A stretch of 53,944 nt of DNA from the IMG/VR virus record IMGVR_UViG_3300005663_000055, positions 1 through 53,944 of that record; one strand, given 5' to 3'. A program made the position numbers and the translations under genes. The notes below the pieces were generated by a model. It saw nothing but the letters and a program-made list of their open reading frames with translations, ran no database searches and was not told the origin of the DNA. The stretch is from a virus. Shown piece by piece: positions 11,668 to 16,823 of this stretch (positions within the stretch are counted from its first letter, which is position 1; every line of letters starts with the position of its first letter).

Positions 11668-12188
11668 CTCGCCTCCAGCAGTTCCACTGCTCTGGTCTTC
11701 AGATTCTCGATGGTCATCCGCGCCTTGGCGCAATTTACCCACAAACAGCAAAGGACCATGTTGCCCTGAGTGTACCCTGCGTCCGGGTCCTTCCTATCGA
11801 CCGAGATCTGGTCCGGGTGGACGTCGCCCCGAGTGCCCAGACCAATGGTCATCGTCCGGCCTGTGTAAAAGCATTTTCCGTCCTGCTCGGCCAGCATCTT
11901 CCGGAATGCTGGAGTTGTAAGCTCGCAACGTGTCCCGGATTCTTTAGCGCGCTTCTTCACGCGACCTACGATCCCACCGATATTCACAGACTCGGTACTT
12001 CTTCGCTTTCGCTCAGCGTAGCTGAGCTTTTTTCTGCCCTTCCCCGTTCCCTTCCGAGAGTGATTCCGGAATGCTGTTGAGCAGGTCCGGGAGCAGAATC
12101 GACCGTGTCCGCGTTTGTGGTCCGCGAGGCGTGCTGAAAACGAGCCCCCACACTCCTCGCATTCTTTTCCAATTCTACGTCCGCCCAT
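11664..12188 (-). CDS. HNH endonuclease-like protein, 174 aa
   Basis: The N-terminus has zinc-finger-like cysteine pairs (CEECGGSF, FCSRTCSTAF). The C-terminal half FYTGRTMTI, ISVDRKDPDAGYTQGNMVL and NCAKARM matches the HNH pattern of phage homing-type nucleases (VDRxDxxxGYxxxN). I start at ATG 12188, which follows a TTGCCA-17-TACACT promoter by 7 nt without a Shine-Dalgarno. An upstream ATG at 12224 lies in the promoter. The gene begins only 48 nt after the tmRNA 3' end, a typical position for a nuclease parasitising an RNA locus. Confidence 0.75.
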   Translation of the reverse strand: MGGRRIGKECEECGGSFSARLADHKRGHGRFCSRTCSTAFRNHSRKGTGKGRKKLSYAERKRRSTESVNIGGIVGRVKKRAKESGTRCELTTPAFRKMLAEQDGKCFYTGRTMTIGLGTRGDVHPDQISVDRKDPDAGYTQGNMVLCCLWVNCAKARMTIENLKTRAVELLEAR

Positions 12189-12195
12189 GCTGCAC

Positions 12196-12224
12196 AGTGT
12201 AGCTGAGCAGAAGCATATTGGCAA
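12196..12224 (-). promoter_or_regulatory. sigma70-type promoter for the HNH gene
   Basis: TTGCCA (12219-12224), 17-nt spacer, TACACT (12196-12201) on the minus strand. The predicted start falls on or beside the ATG at 12188, so the message may be leaderless. Confidence 0.55.
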
Positions 12225-12235
12225 CGTGTTTTTAT

Positions 12236-12650
12236 TGGTGGAGATGGCGGGAATCGAACCCGCGTGTTGGTCTGCATCAAGCCATGCGTCTACGTGCGTA
12301 GCTACTTTAGAGTTTCCTCAAGCTGTAGCCGCTAGGGGCGCGGGTGTTACCCCGGCGCGTCCACCAGCCTGATACTTGTCAGACAAAGCAACCGGTCTTA
12401 CCGGCGTGCAGCCCTTGACCTTCCTCGCTATCCTGCGCTTGGCGAGGCGGGGTTATCCCGCGACGGTTAGACGCGAGAGAGAACCTTCCCACCCATAGGA
12501 GCAGGAGCGGAAGCCCAAAGAGCCTCCAAGTCCTCAACACTGTTTACAGTGTTGGCACTTGTGTTTTTGATCGATTTTTAACGAGGCCGCTCGATCAACC
12601 TCGGCACGCAACATCGACCTTCTTCAGCCAGTCGAAGCCATTTCATCCCC
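12236..12650 (-). ncRNA. ssrA: tmRNA (trans-translation RNA)
   Basis: The two ends form the tRNA-like domain. The 5' end is GGGGATG followed by the hallmark TGGCTTCGACTGG. The 3' end is CGGG-TTCGATT-CCCG, CATCTCC and encoded ACCA. 415 nt is a normal length. A single open frame begins GCC AAC ACT after a single-stranded A-rich stretch and stops at TAA, which lies in the loop of a 7-bp hairpin TCTCGCG/CGCGGGA, as expected for helix 5. The tag is unusual: 29 residues, beginning ANTVNSVEDLE and ending GGKVLSRV, without the ALAA degron. An 8-bp hairpin CAACACTG/CAGTGTTG lies over the first tag codons. Exact resume codon is inferred. Confidence 0.9.
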
Positions 12651-12654
12651 ACCG

Positions 12655-12671
12655 AATTTTCAAAGAACAGT
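12655..12671 (-). promoter_or_regulatory. boxA-like leader element before tmRNA
   Basis: The minus strand reads GACTGTTCTTTGAAAAT, ending 5 nt before the tmRNA 5' end. It matches the boxA / pre-stable-RNA leader pattern. Confidence 0.6.
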
Positions 12672-12870
12672 CTCGTACGGCCGGGCTTGATACCGACTCC
12701 GAGCATTGCCTGACCCCTGGAACACCGACACCGATGGGAGGATGCCAAGCCTCCACGCTTGTCCTCGGCTATGGCAGTATTGTAGTCAATGGCAGCTACT
12801 TGGTGCCGGGGGTTGCTCGCCCTGGTTATCTTCGCGTGTCCATCCACGCCGCGCACGAGAACATTTTTTA

Positions 12871-13120
12871 GAGCGACGAGGGAGTTGCACCCTTACCCTT
12901 AACTTGAGACCCCGGACGCGCATCATCGGCTACTACACCTAGCACGTTCCTTCCAAGGCAGCGGGACAGGGTACTCCCACATGATGCTAACATATTGGTT
13001 GCACGTCTGGGTTCACCGCTCATGGCGGCTATCCGCTGGCTTGGCAGACCTGACAGGCGCGGCACCCGGCAACTGATTCGGCAGTTCGCTCTCCTAGCTC
13101 CCTACGGAGCATCGCCGCTC
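12871..13120 (-). ncRNA. candidate structured RNA with tRNA-like ends
   Basis: An 8-bp closing stem GAGCGGCG (13113-13120) / CGTCGCTC (12871-12878) encloses about 235 nt. Just inside the 5' strand is a D-arm-like hairpin GCTC-CGTAGG-GAGC, and just inside the 3' strand a T-arm-like hairpin AGGG-TGCAACT-CCCT. A boxA-like element directly precedes it, as for the tmRNA. No CCA and no clear tag frame. It may be a tmRNA-like RNA, an intron-bearing tRNA or another ncRNA. Confidence 0.4.
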
Positions 13121-13121
13121 A

Positions 13122-13138
13122 TATTTTCAAAGAACAGA
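13122..13138 (-). promoter_or_regulatory. boxA-like leader element
   Basis: The minus strand reads TCTGTTCTTTGAAAATAT, directly in front of the structured RNA candidate at 12871-13120. Confidence 0.55.
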
Positions 13139-13371
13139 CCAGAAGCAGAAAAAGAAACTCGGCTAGGTCGGCTTCGACAGCGTACCTTCGTTCACTCCTC
13201 TGTGGCACTCCAGCCCGAAAACTGGGGCTTACCACCAACAGGAGTCTCCGGATCGTCGCCCCCCGCTACGCTTGCAAGGTTGACCGAGTCTCTTCCTCCA
13301 CTTCTGGGCCAGCGCGGTGACTGAGAAGGCGGTTCAGGTTCCACTTGTAAGGTTCCAGCCGCTATCACTAC

Positions 13372-13743
13372 TCAGACATCAGATGGCGCGCGATAGGGAT
13401 TCGGCTCCTCCCATGAGAACCGCCAGTAGAAACCGTGTACGGCACTCGACACTTTGTGCTGCACGCTCGTCACGATCTCAGTCTGTCGTCCACACGAGTC
13501 TTGCCGTTCCTTGTCCCCGCTGACATGAACCATGTTGACCAGCGGAAGGTTGGTCAGGTCGTCGGCCGGGTAGTCTTCCATCTTGAATTTACCCAGGCCT
13601 TCGGTATCCTCGACCGGATCACCCTTGTCATCCGTCACAACCCTCTGGCAGTCGAACACGCACTTGATCAGTGCGTTGTGCGGCGTACCCTTCGGATCGT
13701 GAAAGACAACTACATCCCCAACGCGCGGCCTTCGCTTCTCCAT
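13372..13743 (-). CDS. hypothetical protein, 123 aa
   Basis: ATG at 13743 with GAGGAG 6 nt upstream. The longer frame from 13800 lacks a start signal. The N-terminus RPRVGDVVVFHDPKGTPHNAL resembles an SH3/KOW-like barrel start and the rest is mixed. Function unknown. The gene follows the boxA/structured-RNA cassette at 13804-13940 and may be expressed from the promoter at 14010. Confidence 0.75.
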   Translation of the reverse strand: MEKRRPRVGDVVVFHDPKGTPHNALIKCVFDCQRVVTDDKGDPVEDTEGLGKFKMEDYPADDLTNLPLVNMVHVSGDKERQDSCGRQTEIVTSVQHKVSSAVHGFYWRFSWEEPNPYRAPSDV

Positions 13744-13803
13744 GTTGATCTCCTCTGCATGGAGCCTACGATATGGGCTGACCCGATGTCTGCCCACCAC
13801 GCT

Positions 13804-13821
13804 GAGTTGTCAAAGAACTGG
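13804..13821 (-). promoter_or_regulatory. boxA-like leader element
   Basis: The minus strand reads CCAGTTCTTTGACAACTC, immediately downstream of the structured element at 13820-13920 and 61 nt upstream of the ATG at 13743. Confidence 0.5.
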
Positions 13822-13920
13822 TGGCGTGGAATCATCGCGAGCCGCTGCTTGCGTCACCCGGCTACGGGTTGGCTTGCCGTCTCTCGCTAACAAGTGGGCT
13901 GTAGCCTGCCCCACGCCACC
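13820..13920 (-). ncRNA. candidate structured RNA between two boxA-like boxes
   Basis: A perfect 10-bp inverted repeat GGTGGCGTGG/CCACGCCACC (13911-13920 and 13820-13829) encloses about 80 nt that contain further hairpins such as ACCCG-TAGC-CGGGT. BoxA-like sequences flank it on both sides. It is not a recognisable tRNA and has no coding frame with start signals. Confidence 0.45.
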
Positions 13921-13922
13921 AA

Positions 13923-13940
13923 AGTTTCAAAGAGCAGTTG
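13923..13940 (-). promoter_or_regulatory. boxA-like leader element, best match
   Basis: The minus strand reads CAACTGCTCTTTGAAACT. TGCTCTTTGAAA is close to the classical boxA TGCTCTTTAACA. It lies 2 nt before the structured RNA at 13820-13920. Confidence 0.6.
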
Positions 13941-14009
13941 GGCAGGGGGACCGCGCGGTGACTGCCGTCGCAGCATTGGCCGCCGCGCGATCTGCGATCC
14001 CCTGCCCGG

Positions 14010-14037
14010 CTACTATACTTATCGGATTTTGGCGGCA
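14010..14037 (-). promoter_or_regulatory. promoter TTGCTA-17-GATAAG with AATCC motif
   Basis: The minus strand reads TTGCTA, then AATTGCCGCCAAAATCC, then GATAAG. The -35-like hexamer extends slightly past this interval. It lies directly downstream of the tRNA-array terminator and upstream of the boxA cassette, so it likely starts the next transcript. Confidence 0.55.
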
Positions 14038-14065
14038 ATTTAGCAAAGGAAAATTTGCCAAAGGC

Positions 14066-14097
14066 AAAAAAAAAACCAGGAGGTGGCAGCCTCCTGG
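14066..14097 (-). terminator. Rho-independent terminator of the upstream tRNA array
   Basis: Perfect 8-bp stem CCAGGAGG/CCTCCTGG with loop CTGCCA followed by ten T on the minus strand. It lies 12 nt after the 3' end of tRNA-Pro(TGG). Confidence 0.93.
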
Positions 14098-14108
14098 GCT
14101 CTGAGTTC

Positions 14109-14186
14109 TGGTCTGGGCGACTGGAGTCGAACCAGCGTGTTCTTGCCCCCAAAGCAAGTGGGACCGCCAAACTGCCCTACGCCCAG
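14109..14186 (-). tRNA. tRNA-Pro(TGG)
   Basis: Perfect acceptor CTGGGCG/CGCCCAG, anticodon stem CTTGC/GCAAG with loop TTTGGGG (TGG), T-loop TTCGACT, encoded CCA. Confidence 0.95.
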
Positions 14187-14188
14187 AT

Positions 14189-14262
14189 TGGAGCGGCCAC
14201 TGGGAGTCAAACCCAGGCTTCCGGATTACAAAACCGGCGTGCTGTCATAACACCTCAGCCGC
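14189..14262 (-). tRNA. tRNA-Thr(TGT)
   Basis: Acceptor GCGGCTG/TGGCCGC, anticodon stem CCGG/CCGG with a T-T closing opposition and loop TTTGTAA (TGT, codon ACA), T-loop TTTGACT, encoded CCA. The 5' end overlaps the stop of the 73-aa gene. Confidence 0.85.
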
Positions 14263-14476
14263 GCTTTTTCTTTTTCTTCCTGCCTCCACCAGCAATCTTG
14301 ATGTCGGCCGTTCCGGCCTGCGCTGGCTGCTTCCGTTCCTTGTCGGCCCCCTTGCCCTTGGTAGCGGGCACGTACGAGGGCGGCCGGGCCAATCCGTAGG
14401 TGCCCATCCCACTCGTCGAGGACAGGCCTGACATCCCGATCCCAGCCTCTTCCAACTTCCTTCTCGTCACTCGCAT
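14255..14476 (-). CDS. small basic protein, 73 aa
   Basis: ATG at 14476 follows an excellent Shine-Dalgarno (AAGGAGG, 6 nt). Ser/Gly-rich middle and a poly-lysine end (GGGRKKKKKRG) suggest nucleic-acid or membrane binding. No family recognised. It is embedded in the tRNA array and its last codons and TGA overlap the 5' end of tRNA-Thr by 8 nt, the second messenger/tRNA overlap in this array. Confidence 0.75.
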   Translation of the reverse strand: MRVTRRKLEEAGIGMSGLSSTSGMGTYGLARPPSYVPATKGKGADKERKQPAQAGTADIKIAGGGRKKKKKRG

Positions 14477-14535
14477 GGTGGACCTCCTTAGATGCTGGAG
14501 AGTCTACCAGATCCGCCCCGTGGCGGTCAAATTTA

Positions 14536-14609
14536 TGGAGCGCCTATGGAGAATCGAACTCCATCCTCAACCCTGGCAAGGTCGCATGCAACCAAAACAC
14601 CTTAGGCGC
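14536..14609 (-). tRNA. tRNA-Gly(GCC)
   Basis: Acceptor GCGCCTA/TAGGCGC, anticodon stem CGACC/GGTTG with loop TTGCCAG (GCC), T-loop TTCGATT, encoded CCA. Confidence 0.92.
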
Positions 14610-14612
14610 TTC

Positions 14613-14689
14613 TGGTACCGGGGGCCGGACTCGAACCGGCGCGTCCACGCTTATGAGACGTGGCAGAGAAACCAGCACTCCTCCCCGGT
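14613..14689 (-). tRNA. tRNA-Met(CAT), elongator type (or Ile2)
   Basis: Acceptor ACCGGGG/CCCCGGT fully paired, anticodon stem CACGT/GCGTG with loop CTCATAA (CAT), T-loop TTCGAGT, encoded CCA. It lacks initiator marks. If C34 is modified to lysidine it would read ATA (Ile). Confidence 0.9.
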
Positions 14690-14690
14690 A

Positions 14691-14768
14691 TGGTCTGGAC
14701 GACTGGATTTGAACCAGCGTGATCTCGGCCCCGAACCGAGTGGGTCAACCAAACTGCCCTACGTCCAG
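14691..14768 (-). tRNA. tRNA-Pro(CGG)
   Basis: Perfect acceptor CTGGACG/CGTCCAG, anticodon stem CTCGG/CCGAG with loop TTCGGGG (CGG), T-loop TTCAAAT, encoded CCA. A close relative of the Pro(TGG) copy. Confidence 0.94.
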
Positions 14769-14769
14769 A

Positions 14770-14847
14770 TGGTCGGAGTAGCTGGATTTGAACCAGCGCT
14801 CTCTACGCCCCCAGCGTAGCGCCTTATCCAAACTAGGCCATACTCCG
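14770..14847 (-). tRNA. tRNA-Pro(GGG)
   Basis: Perfect acceptor CGGAGTA/TACTCCG, anticodon stem CTACG/CGTAG with loop CTGGGGG (GGG), T-loop TTCAAAT, encoded CCA. Confidence 0.94.
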
Positions 14848-14856
14848 GTTAAGTTT

Positions 14857-14932
14857 TGGTAGCGGGACTGGAAATCGAATCCAGCTAAGCACGGGTTATG
14901 AGCCCGGCCCAAACACCAGCCTGCCTCCCGCA
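14857..14932 (-). tRNA. initiator tRNA-fMet(CAT)
   Basis: The anticodon arm CGGGCTCATAACCCG carries the three consecutive G-C pairs that mark bacterial initiator tRNA, and the first acceptor pair is mismatched (T1-T72), the second initiator mark. T-arm CTGGA-TTCGATT-TCCAG, encoded CCA. Confidence 0.88.
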
Positions 14933-14940
14933 GTAGTTTT

Positions 14941-15099
14941 CTACCTCTTGACAGAGATCTTGAAGACCCGCTTGGTCAGTTGACGCTCCAGCCTCTCCAG
15001 GATACGCGCATCTTCCCGGACGTCCGGATCGGCACTTTCCTTCCGGTCATCCCGTCTTCGGTCGTAAGAGTCGTAAGAGTAGAACCTGTCTCTTTGCAT
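14941..15099 (-). CDS. small charged protein, 52 aa
   Basis: ATG at 15099 with GGAG 6 nt upstream gives MQRDRFYSYDSYDRRRDDR and ends ITLIKE-free but basic with FKISVKR, stop TAG. The middle is a charged helix (LERLERQLTKRV). No family recognised. It lies in the tRNA array between tRNA-Val and the initiator tRNA, with its stop 8 nt before the tRNA 5' end. Confidence 0.65.
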   Translation of the reverse strand: MQRDRFYSYDSYDRRRDDRKESADPDVREDARILERLERQLTKRVFKISVKR

Positions 15100-15122
15100 C
15101 GGCTTCTCCGCCGTTGGTTTTC

Positions 15123-15196
15123 TGGTAGCCCCGGAGGGAGTTGAACCCCCACTAACTGGATGTAAGCCAGTCGCCCTACCGTTAGACTACGGGGCC
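15123..15196 (-). tRNA. tRNA-Val(TAC)
   Basis: Acceptor GGCCCCG/CGGGGCT, anticodon stem ACTGG/CCAGT with loop CTTACAT (TAC, codon GTA), T-loop TTCAACT, encoded CCA. Confidence 0.94.
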
Positions 15197-15197
15197 A

Positions 15198-15278
15198 TGG
15201 TGCAAGGGGGAGGAGTTGAACCTCCGTCTCCTTCAGGCGGTTAGGCCATCAGGTGTTCTAGCGTTGAACTACCCCGGC
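15198..15278 (-). tRNA. tRNA-like gene, isotype unresolved
   Basis: D-arm GTTC-AACGCTA-GAAC, T-arm GGAGG-TTCAACT-CCTCC and CCA are sound. The acceptor GCCGGGG/CCCTTGC has a C-T mismatch. The 29 nt between the D- and T-arms contain no stem with a 7-nt U33 loop that I can defend. Confidence 0.5.
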
Positions 15279-15286
15279 ATTGTTCG

Positions 15287-15372
15287 TGTCCCAGTGGCCG
15301 GAATCGAACCGGCAACTCGCCGACCTATTGCGAGTCCGTCACGGCTTCGGCCCTGGTCTGAAGGCCACTATC
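15287..15372 (-). tRNA. tRNA-like gene, isotype unresolved
   Basis: T-arm GCCGG-TTCGATT-CCGGC and D-arm CTTC/GAAG are present. The acceptor pairs only five of seven and CCA is replaced by CAC. A strong hairpin ACTCGC-AATAGGTCG-GCGAGT stands where the anticodon arm would be, and an extra CCGTGACGG hairpin precedes it. Confidence 0.4.
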
Positions 15373-15404
15373 CTGGCCCAGGATTGCCGCACCGGGTCTG
15401 TTTT

Positions 15405-15474
15405 AGCGCGAGGGGATGGACTCGAACCATCGACCTCCTGCGTCGGGCACTTTACCGTTAAGCTATACACGCGC
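15405..15474 (-). tRNA. tRNA-like gene, possible anticodon AGG with C33
   Basis: T-arm GATGG-TTCGAGT-CCATC is good. The acceptor GCGCGTG/CCCTCGC has two mismatches and no CCA. CGAC/GTCG encloses GCAGGAG, which would be anticodon AGG (Pro) with C33 instead of U33. Confidence 0.4.
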
Positions 15475-15541
15475 TGCGTGCAGGCGGGGTCGAACCGCCA
15501 TCTCCACGTTCCAGGCGCTCTTCCAACTGAGCTACCCAAGC
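15475..15541 (-). tRNA. tRNA-like gene with shortened anticodon region
   Basis: Canonical D-arm GCTCAGTTGGAAGAGC and T-arm GGCGG-TTCGACC-CCGCC, acceptor five of seven paired, no CCA. Only 17 nt separate the D- and T-arms instead of about 23, too few for a normal anticodon arm plus variable loop. Confidence 0.4.
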
Positions 15542-15547
15542 GTATTC

Positions 15548-15628
15548 TGGTGGCAAGGGGTGGAATTGAACCACCGACCTTCCTCAGACCGAAGTCATCC
15601 GGCTGCTCTTTCTCTGAGCTACCTTGCC
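15548..15628 (-). tRNA. tRNA-like gene with UUCG hairpin in place of the anticodon arm
   Basis: Perfect acceptor GGCAAGG/CCTTGCC, D-arm GCTC/GAGC, T-arm GGTGG-TTCAATT-CCACC, A73 and CCA. Where the anticodon arm belongs there is GAC-TTCG-GTC flanked by weakly pairing sequence. No clean 7-nt loop can be drawn. Confidence 0.45.
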
Positions 15629-15634
15629 ATGTTC

Positions 15635-15714
15635 TGGAGCCGAGGGGTGGATTCCATACCACCATCGCTGGTACCGGTTGCCCAGCATTCTATGGAGACT
15701 TAAACTACCCCGGC
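15635..15714 (-). tRNA. tRNA-like gene with derived T-loop and 10-nt anticodon loop
   Basis: Perfect acceptor GCCGGGG/CCTCGGC and CCA. The T-stem GGTGG/CCACC encloses TATGGAAT instead of TTCGAAT. The anticodon stem GCTGG/CCAGC encloses a 10-nt loop GCAACCGGTA without U33. It is a tandem relative of the next element. Confidence 0.45.
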
Positions 15715-15721
15715 GTTGTTC

Positions 15722-15793
15722 TGGAGTCGAGGGGTGGATTCCACACCACCATCTCCGTTACCGGCGCTCTAAGGAAACTTGAGCTACCTCAAC
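15722..15793 (-). tRNA. tRNA-like gene with CCG-GUAA-CGG mini arm
   Basis: Acceptor GTTGAGG/CCTCGAC, D-arm GCTC/GAGC and CCA are intact. The T-stem GGTGG/CCACC encloses TGTGGAAT. The anticodon arm is reduced to CCG-GTAA-CGG, a 3-bp stem with a GNRA tetraloop, so it cannot decode a codon in the usual way. Confidence 0.5.
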
Positions 15794-15804
15794 GTCAAAT
15801 TTTC

Positions 15805-15880
15805 TGGTGCCTCCACCGGGACTTGAACCCGGAATCTCCGGTTTAAGAGACCGGTGCTGTGCCGCTACAGCTTCAGAGGC
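15805..15880 (-). tRNA. tRNA-Lys(CTT)
   Basis: Acceptor GCCTCTG/TGGAGGC, anticodon stem CCGGT/ACCGG with loop CTCTTAA (CTT, codon AAG), T-loop TTCAAGT, encoded CCA. Confidence 0.94.
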
Positions 15881-15882
15881 TC

Positions 15883-15957
15883 TGGCACTCCGACCGGGAA
15901 TCGAACCCGGGTTACCAGATCGAGAATCTGGCGTCCTAGCCGCTAGACGACCGGAGC
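15883..15957 (-). tRNA. tRNA-Glu(CTC)
   Basis: Acceptor GCTCCGG/TCGGAGT, anticodon stem CCAGA/TCTGG with loop TTCTCGA (CTC, codon GAG), T-loop TTCGATT, encoded CCA. Confidence 0.93.
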
Positions 15958-15972
15958 TTAGTTTTCAAATGG
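15958..15972 (-). promoter_or_regulatory. weak boxA-like sequence before tRNA-Glu
   Basis: The minus strand reads CATTTGAAAACTAAGC at the very 5' edge of tRNA-Glu(CTC). It overlaps the region just after the nuclease gene stop. Weakest member of the boxA-like set. Confidence 0.3.
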
Positions 15973-15974
15973 CA

Positions 15975-16613
15975 TCAGAACCAAGACACCACTTTTCCCC
16001 AATCCTCTGCCACGTCTTCATTAACAGAGATCACGGTACGTTTTCCCAATTCCTTCCTCGTGAACACATACACCGTGTCTACTGGCAGGTGATACGCCAA
16101 CATAAAATCCAGGTCGCCTCTCTCGTACTTCTTGTAGTTTCTCCTGCCATCAGACTTTCGTAAGCTCACGTAAGGAAGCCCATGTTTTTTCGCTGTTCCG
16201 GCTGTCCGTACCTGAATCCGAGCCAGCTTACCCGGCTTACCTGGGTGCCAGACTACCCCGTCAAAGTTCTCTCCTCCAAACACACCCGTGTATGGCTCCA
16301 GCCCGAGGACAGCTAACCGAAGCAATACGGCAGCTTCAGACACACGCCCCAAGACTGCGGGAGAACTCCCTATCCCATGCTTCTTAGCTGTGCTGTGGAG
16401 TCTATCCGATCCCGTAAGCACAACTCTTGGACCTGTTGGCCTTCGCGCCTGCCGTTGTTTCTCCGCTTTCTCCTCTGAAGACAGCGAGAGGTGCTCCAGC
16501 CAGTTACTAAGCGTACCCTTAGGTGCTCCAGTCCGTTCGTAGATCTCCGAGTATGACAACCGTTCCTGAACTCGAAGACGAATACACTCCTTGCGCAACG
16601 CACTGTAAGCCAT
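15975..16613 (-). CDS. PD-(D/E)xK homing-endonuclease-like protein with HTH, 212 aa
   Basis: The N-terminus (ERLSYSEIYERTGAPKGTLS) is a helix-turn-helix. The C-terminal two-thirds has GRVSEAAVLLRLAVLG, FGGENFDGVVW and ARIQVRTAGT, the spaced E...D...(Q/E)xK-like pattern of PD-(D/E)xK nucleases such as the I-Ssp6803I type. I infer a homing nuclease from fold and position: it is a free-standing gene inside a tRNA array, where such enzymes often target tRNA sequences. ATG at 16613 has AGGAGG 6 nt upstream. The longer frame to 16643 lies in the promoter. Confidence 0.75.
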   Translation of the reverse strand: MAYSALRKECIRLRVQERLSYSEIYERTGAPKGTLSNWLEHLSLSSEEKAEKQRQARRPTGPRVVLTGSDRLHSTAKKHGIGSSPAVLGRVSEAAVLLRLAVLGLEPYTGVFGGENFDGVVWHPGKPGKLARIQVRTAGTAKKHGLPYVSLRKSDGRRNYKKYERGDLDFMLAYHLPVDTVYVFTRKELGKRTVISVNEDVAEDWGKVVSWF

Positions 16614-16633
16614 ACTGAACCTCCTGTGGTTCA

Positions 16634-16662
16634 ACTGTACCACATCAGGTTCATATTGTCAA
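16634..16662 (-). promoter_or_regulatory. sigma70-type promoter of the nuclease gene
   Basis: TTGACA (16657-16662), 17-nt spacer, TACAGT (16634-16639) on the minus strand, 20 nt upstream of the ATG at 16613. It starts at the 3' end of tRNA-Val(GAC), so the nuclease carries its own promoter. Confidence 0.75.
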
Positions 16663-16663
16663 C

Positions 16664-16739
16664 TGGTAGCCGAGGTGGGTGCTGCCCCCACTGCCTCCTG
16701 CACGTCAAGCAGGCGCTCTAACTGGTGAGCTACTCGACT
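16664..16739 (-). tRNA. tRNA-Val(GAC) with unusual T-loop
   Basis: Perfect acceptor AGTCGAG/CTCGGCT, D-arm GCTC/GAGC, perfect anticodon stem CCTGC/GCAGG with loop TTGACGT (GAC, codon GTC), encoded CCA. The T-stem GTGGG/CCCAC encloses GGCAGCA instead of TTCGAAT. Confidence 0.7.
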
Positions 16740-16740
16740 A

Positions 16741-16818
16741 TGGCATGCCCGACCGGACTCGAACCGGCTAATGCTCTGGGTGAAAACCAGAGGACTCGAC
16801 TACTTCGTCTTCGGGCAC
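16741..16818 (-). tRNA. tRNA-Glu(TTC)
   Basis: Acceptor GTGCCCG/CGGGCAT, anticodon stem TCTGG/CCAGA with loop TTTTCAC (TTC, codon GAA), T-loop TTCGAGT, G73, encoded CCA. Confidence 0.92.
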
Positions 16819-16823
16819 ACAAT

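Noticed and set aside
12578-12856. Minus-strand ORF of 92 aa.
   Set aside because: It runs into the tmRNA 5' domain and across the boxA-like box, and has no ribosome site.
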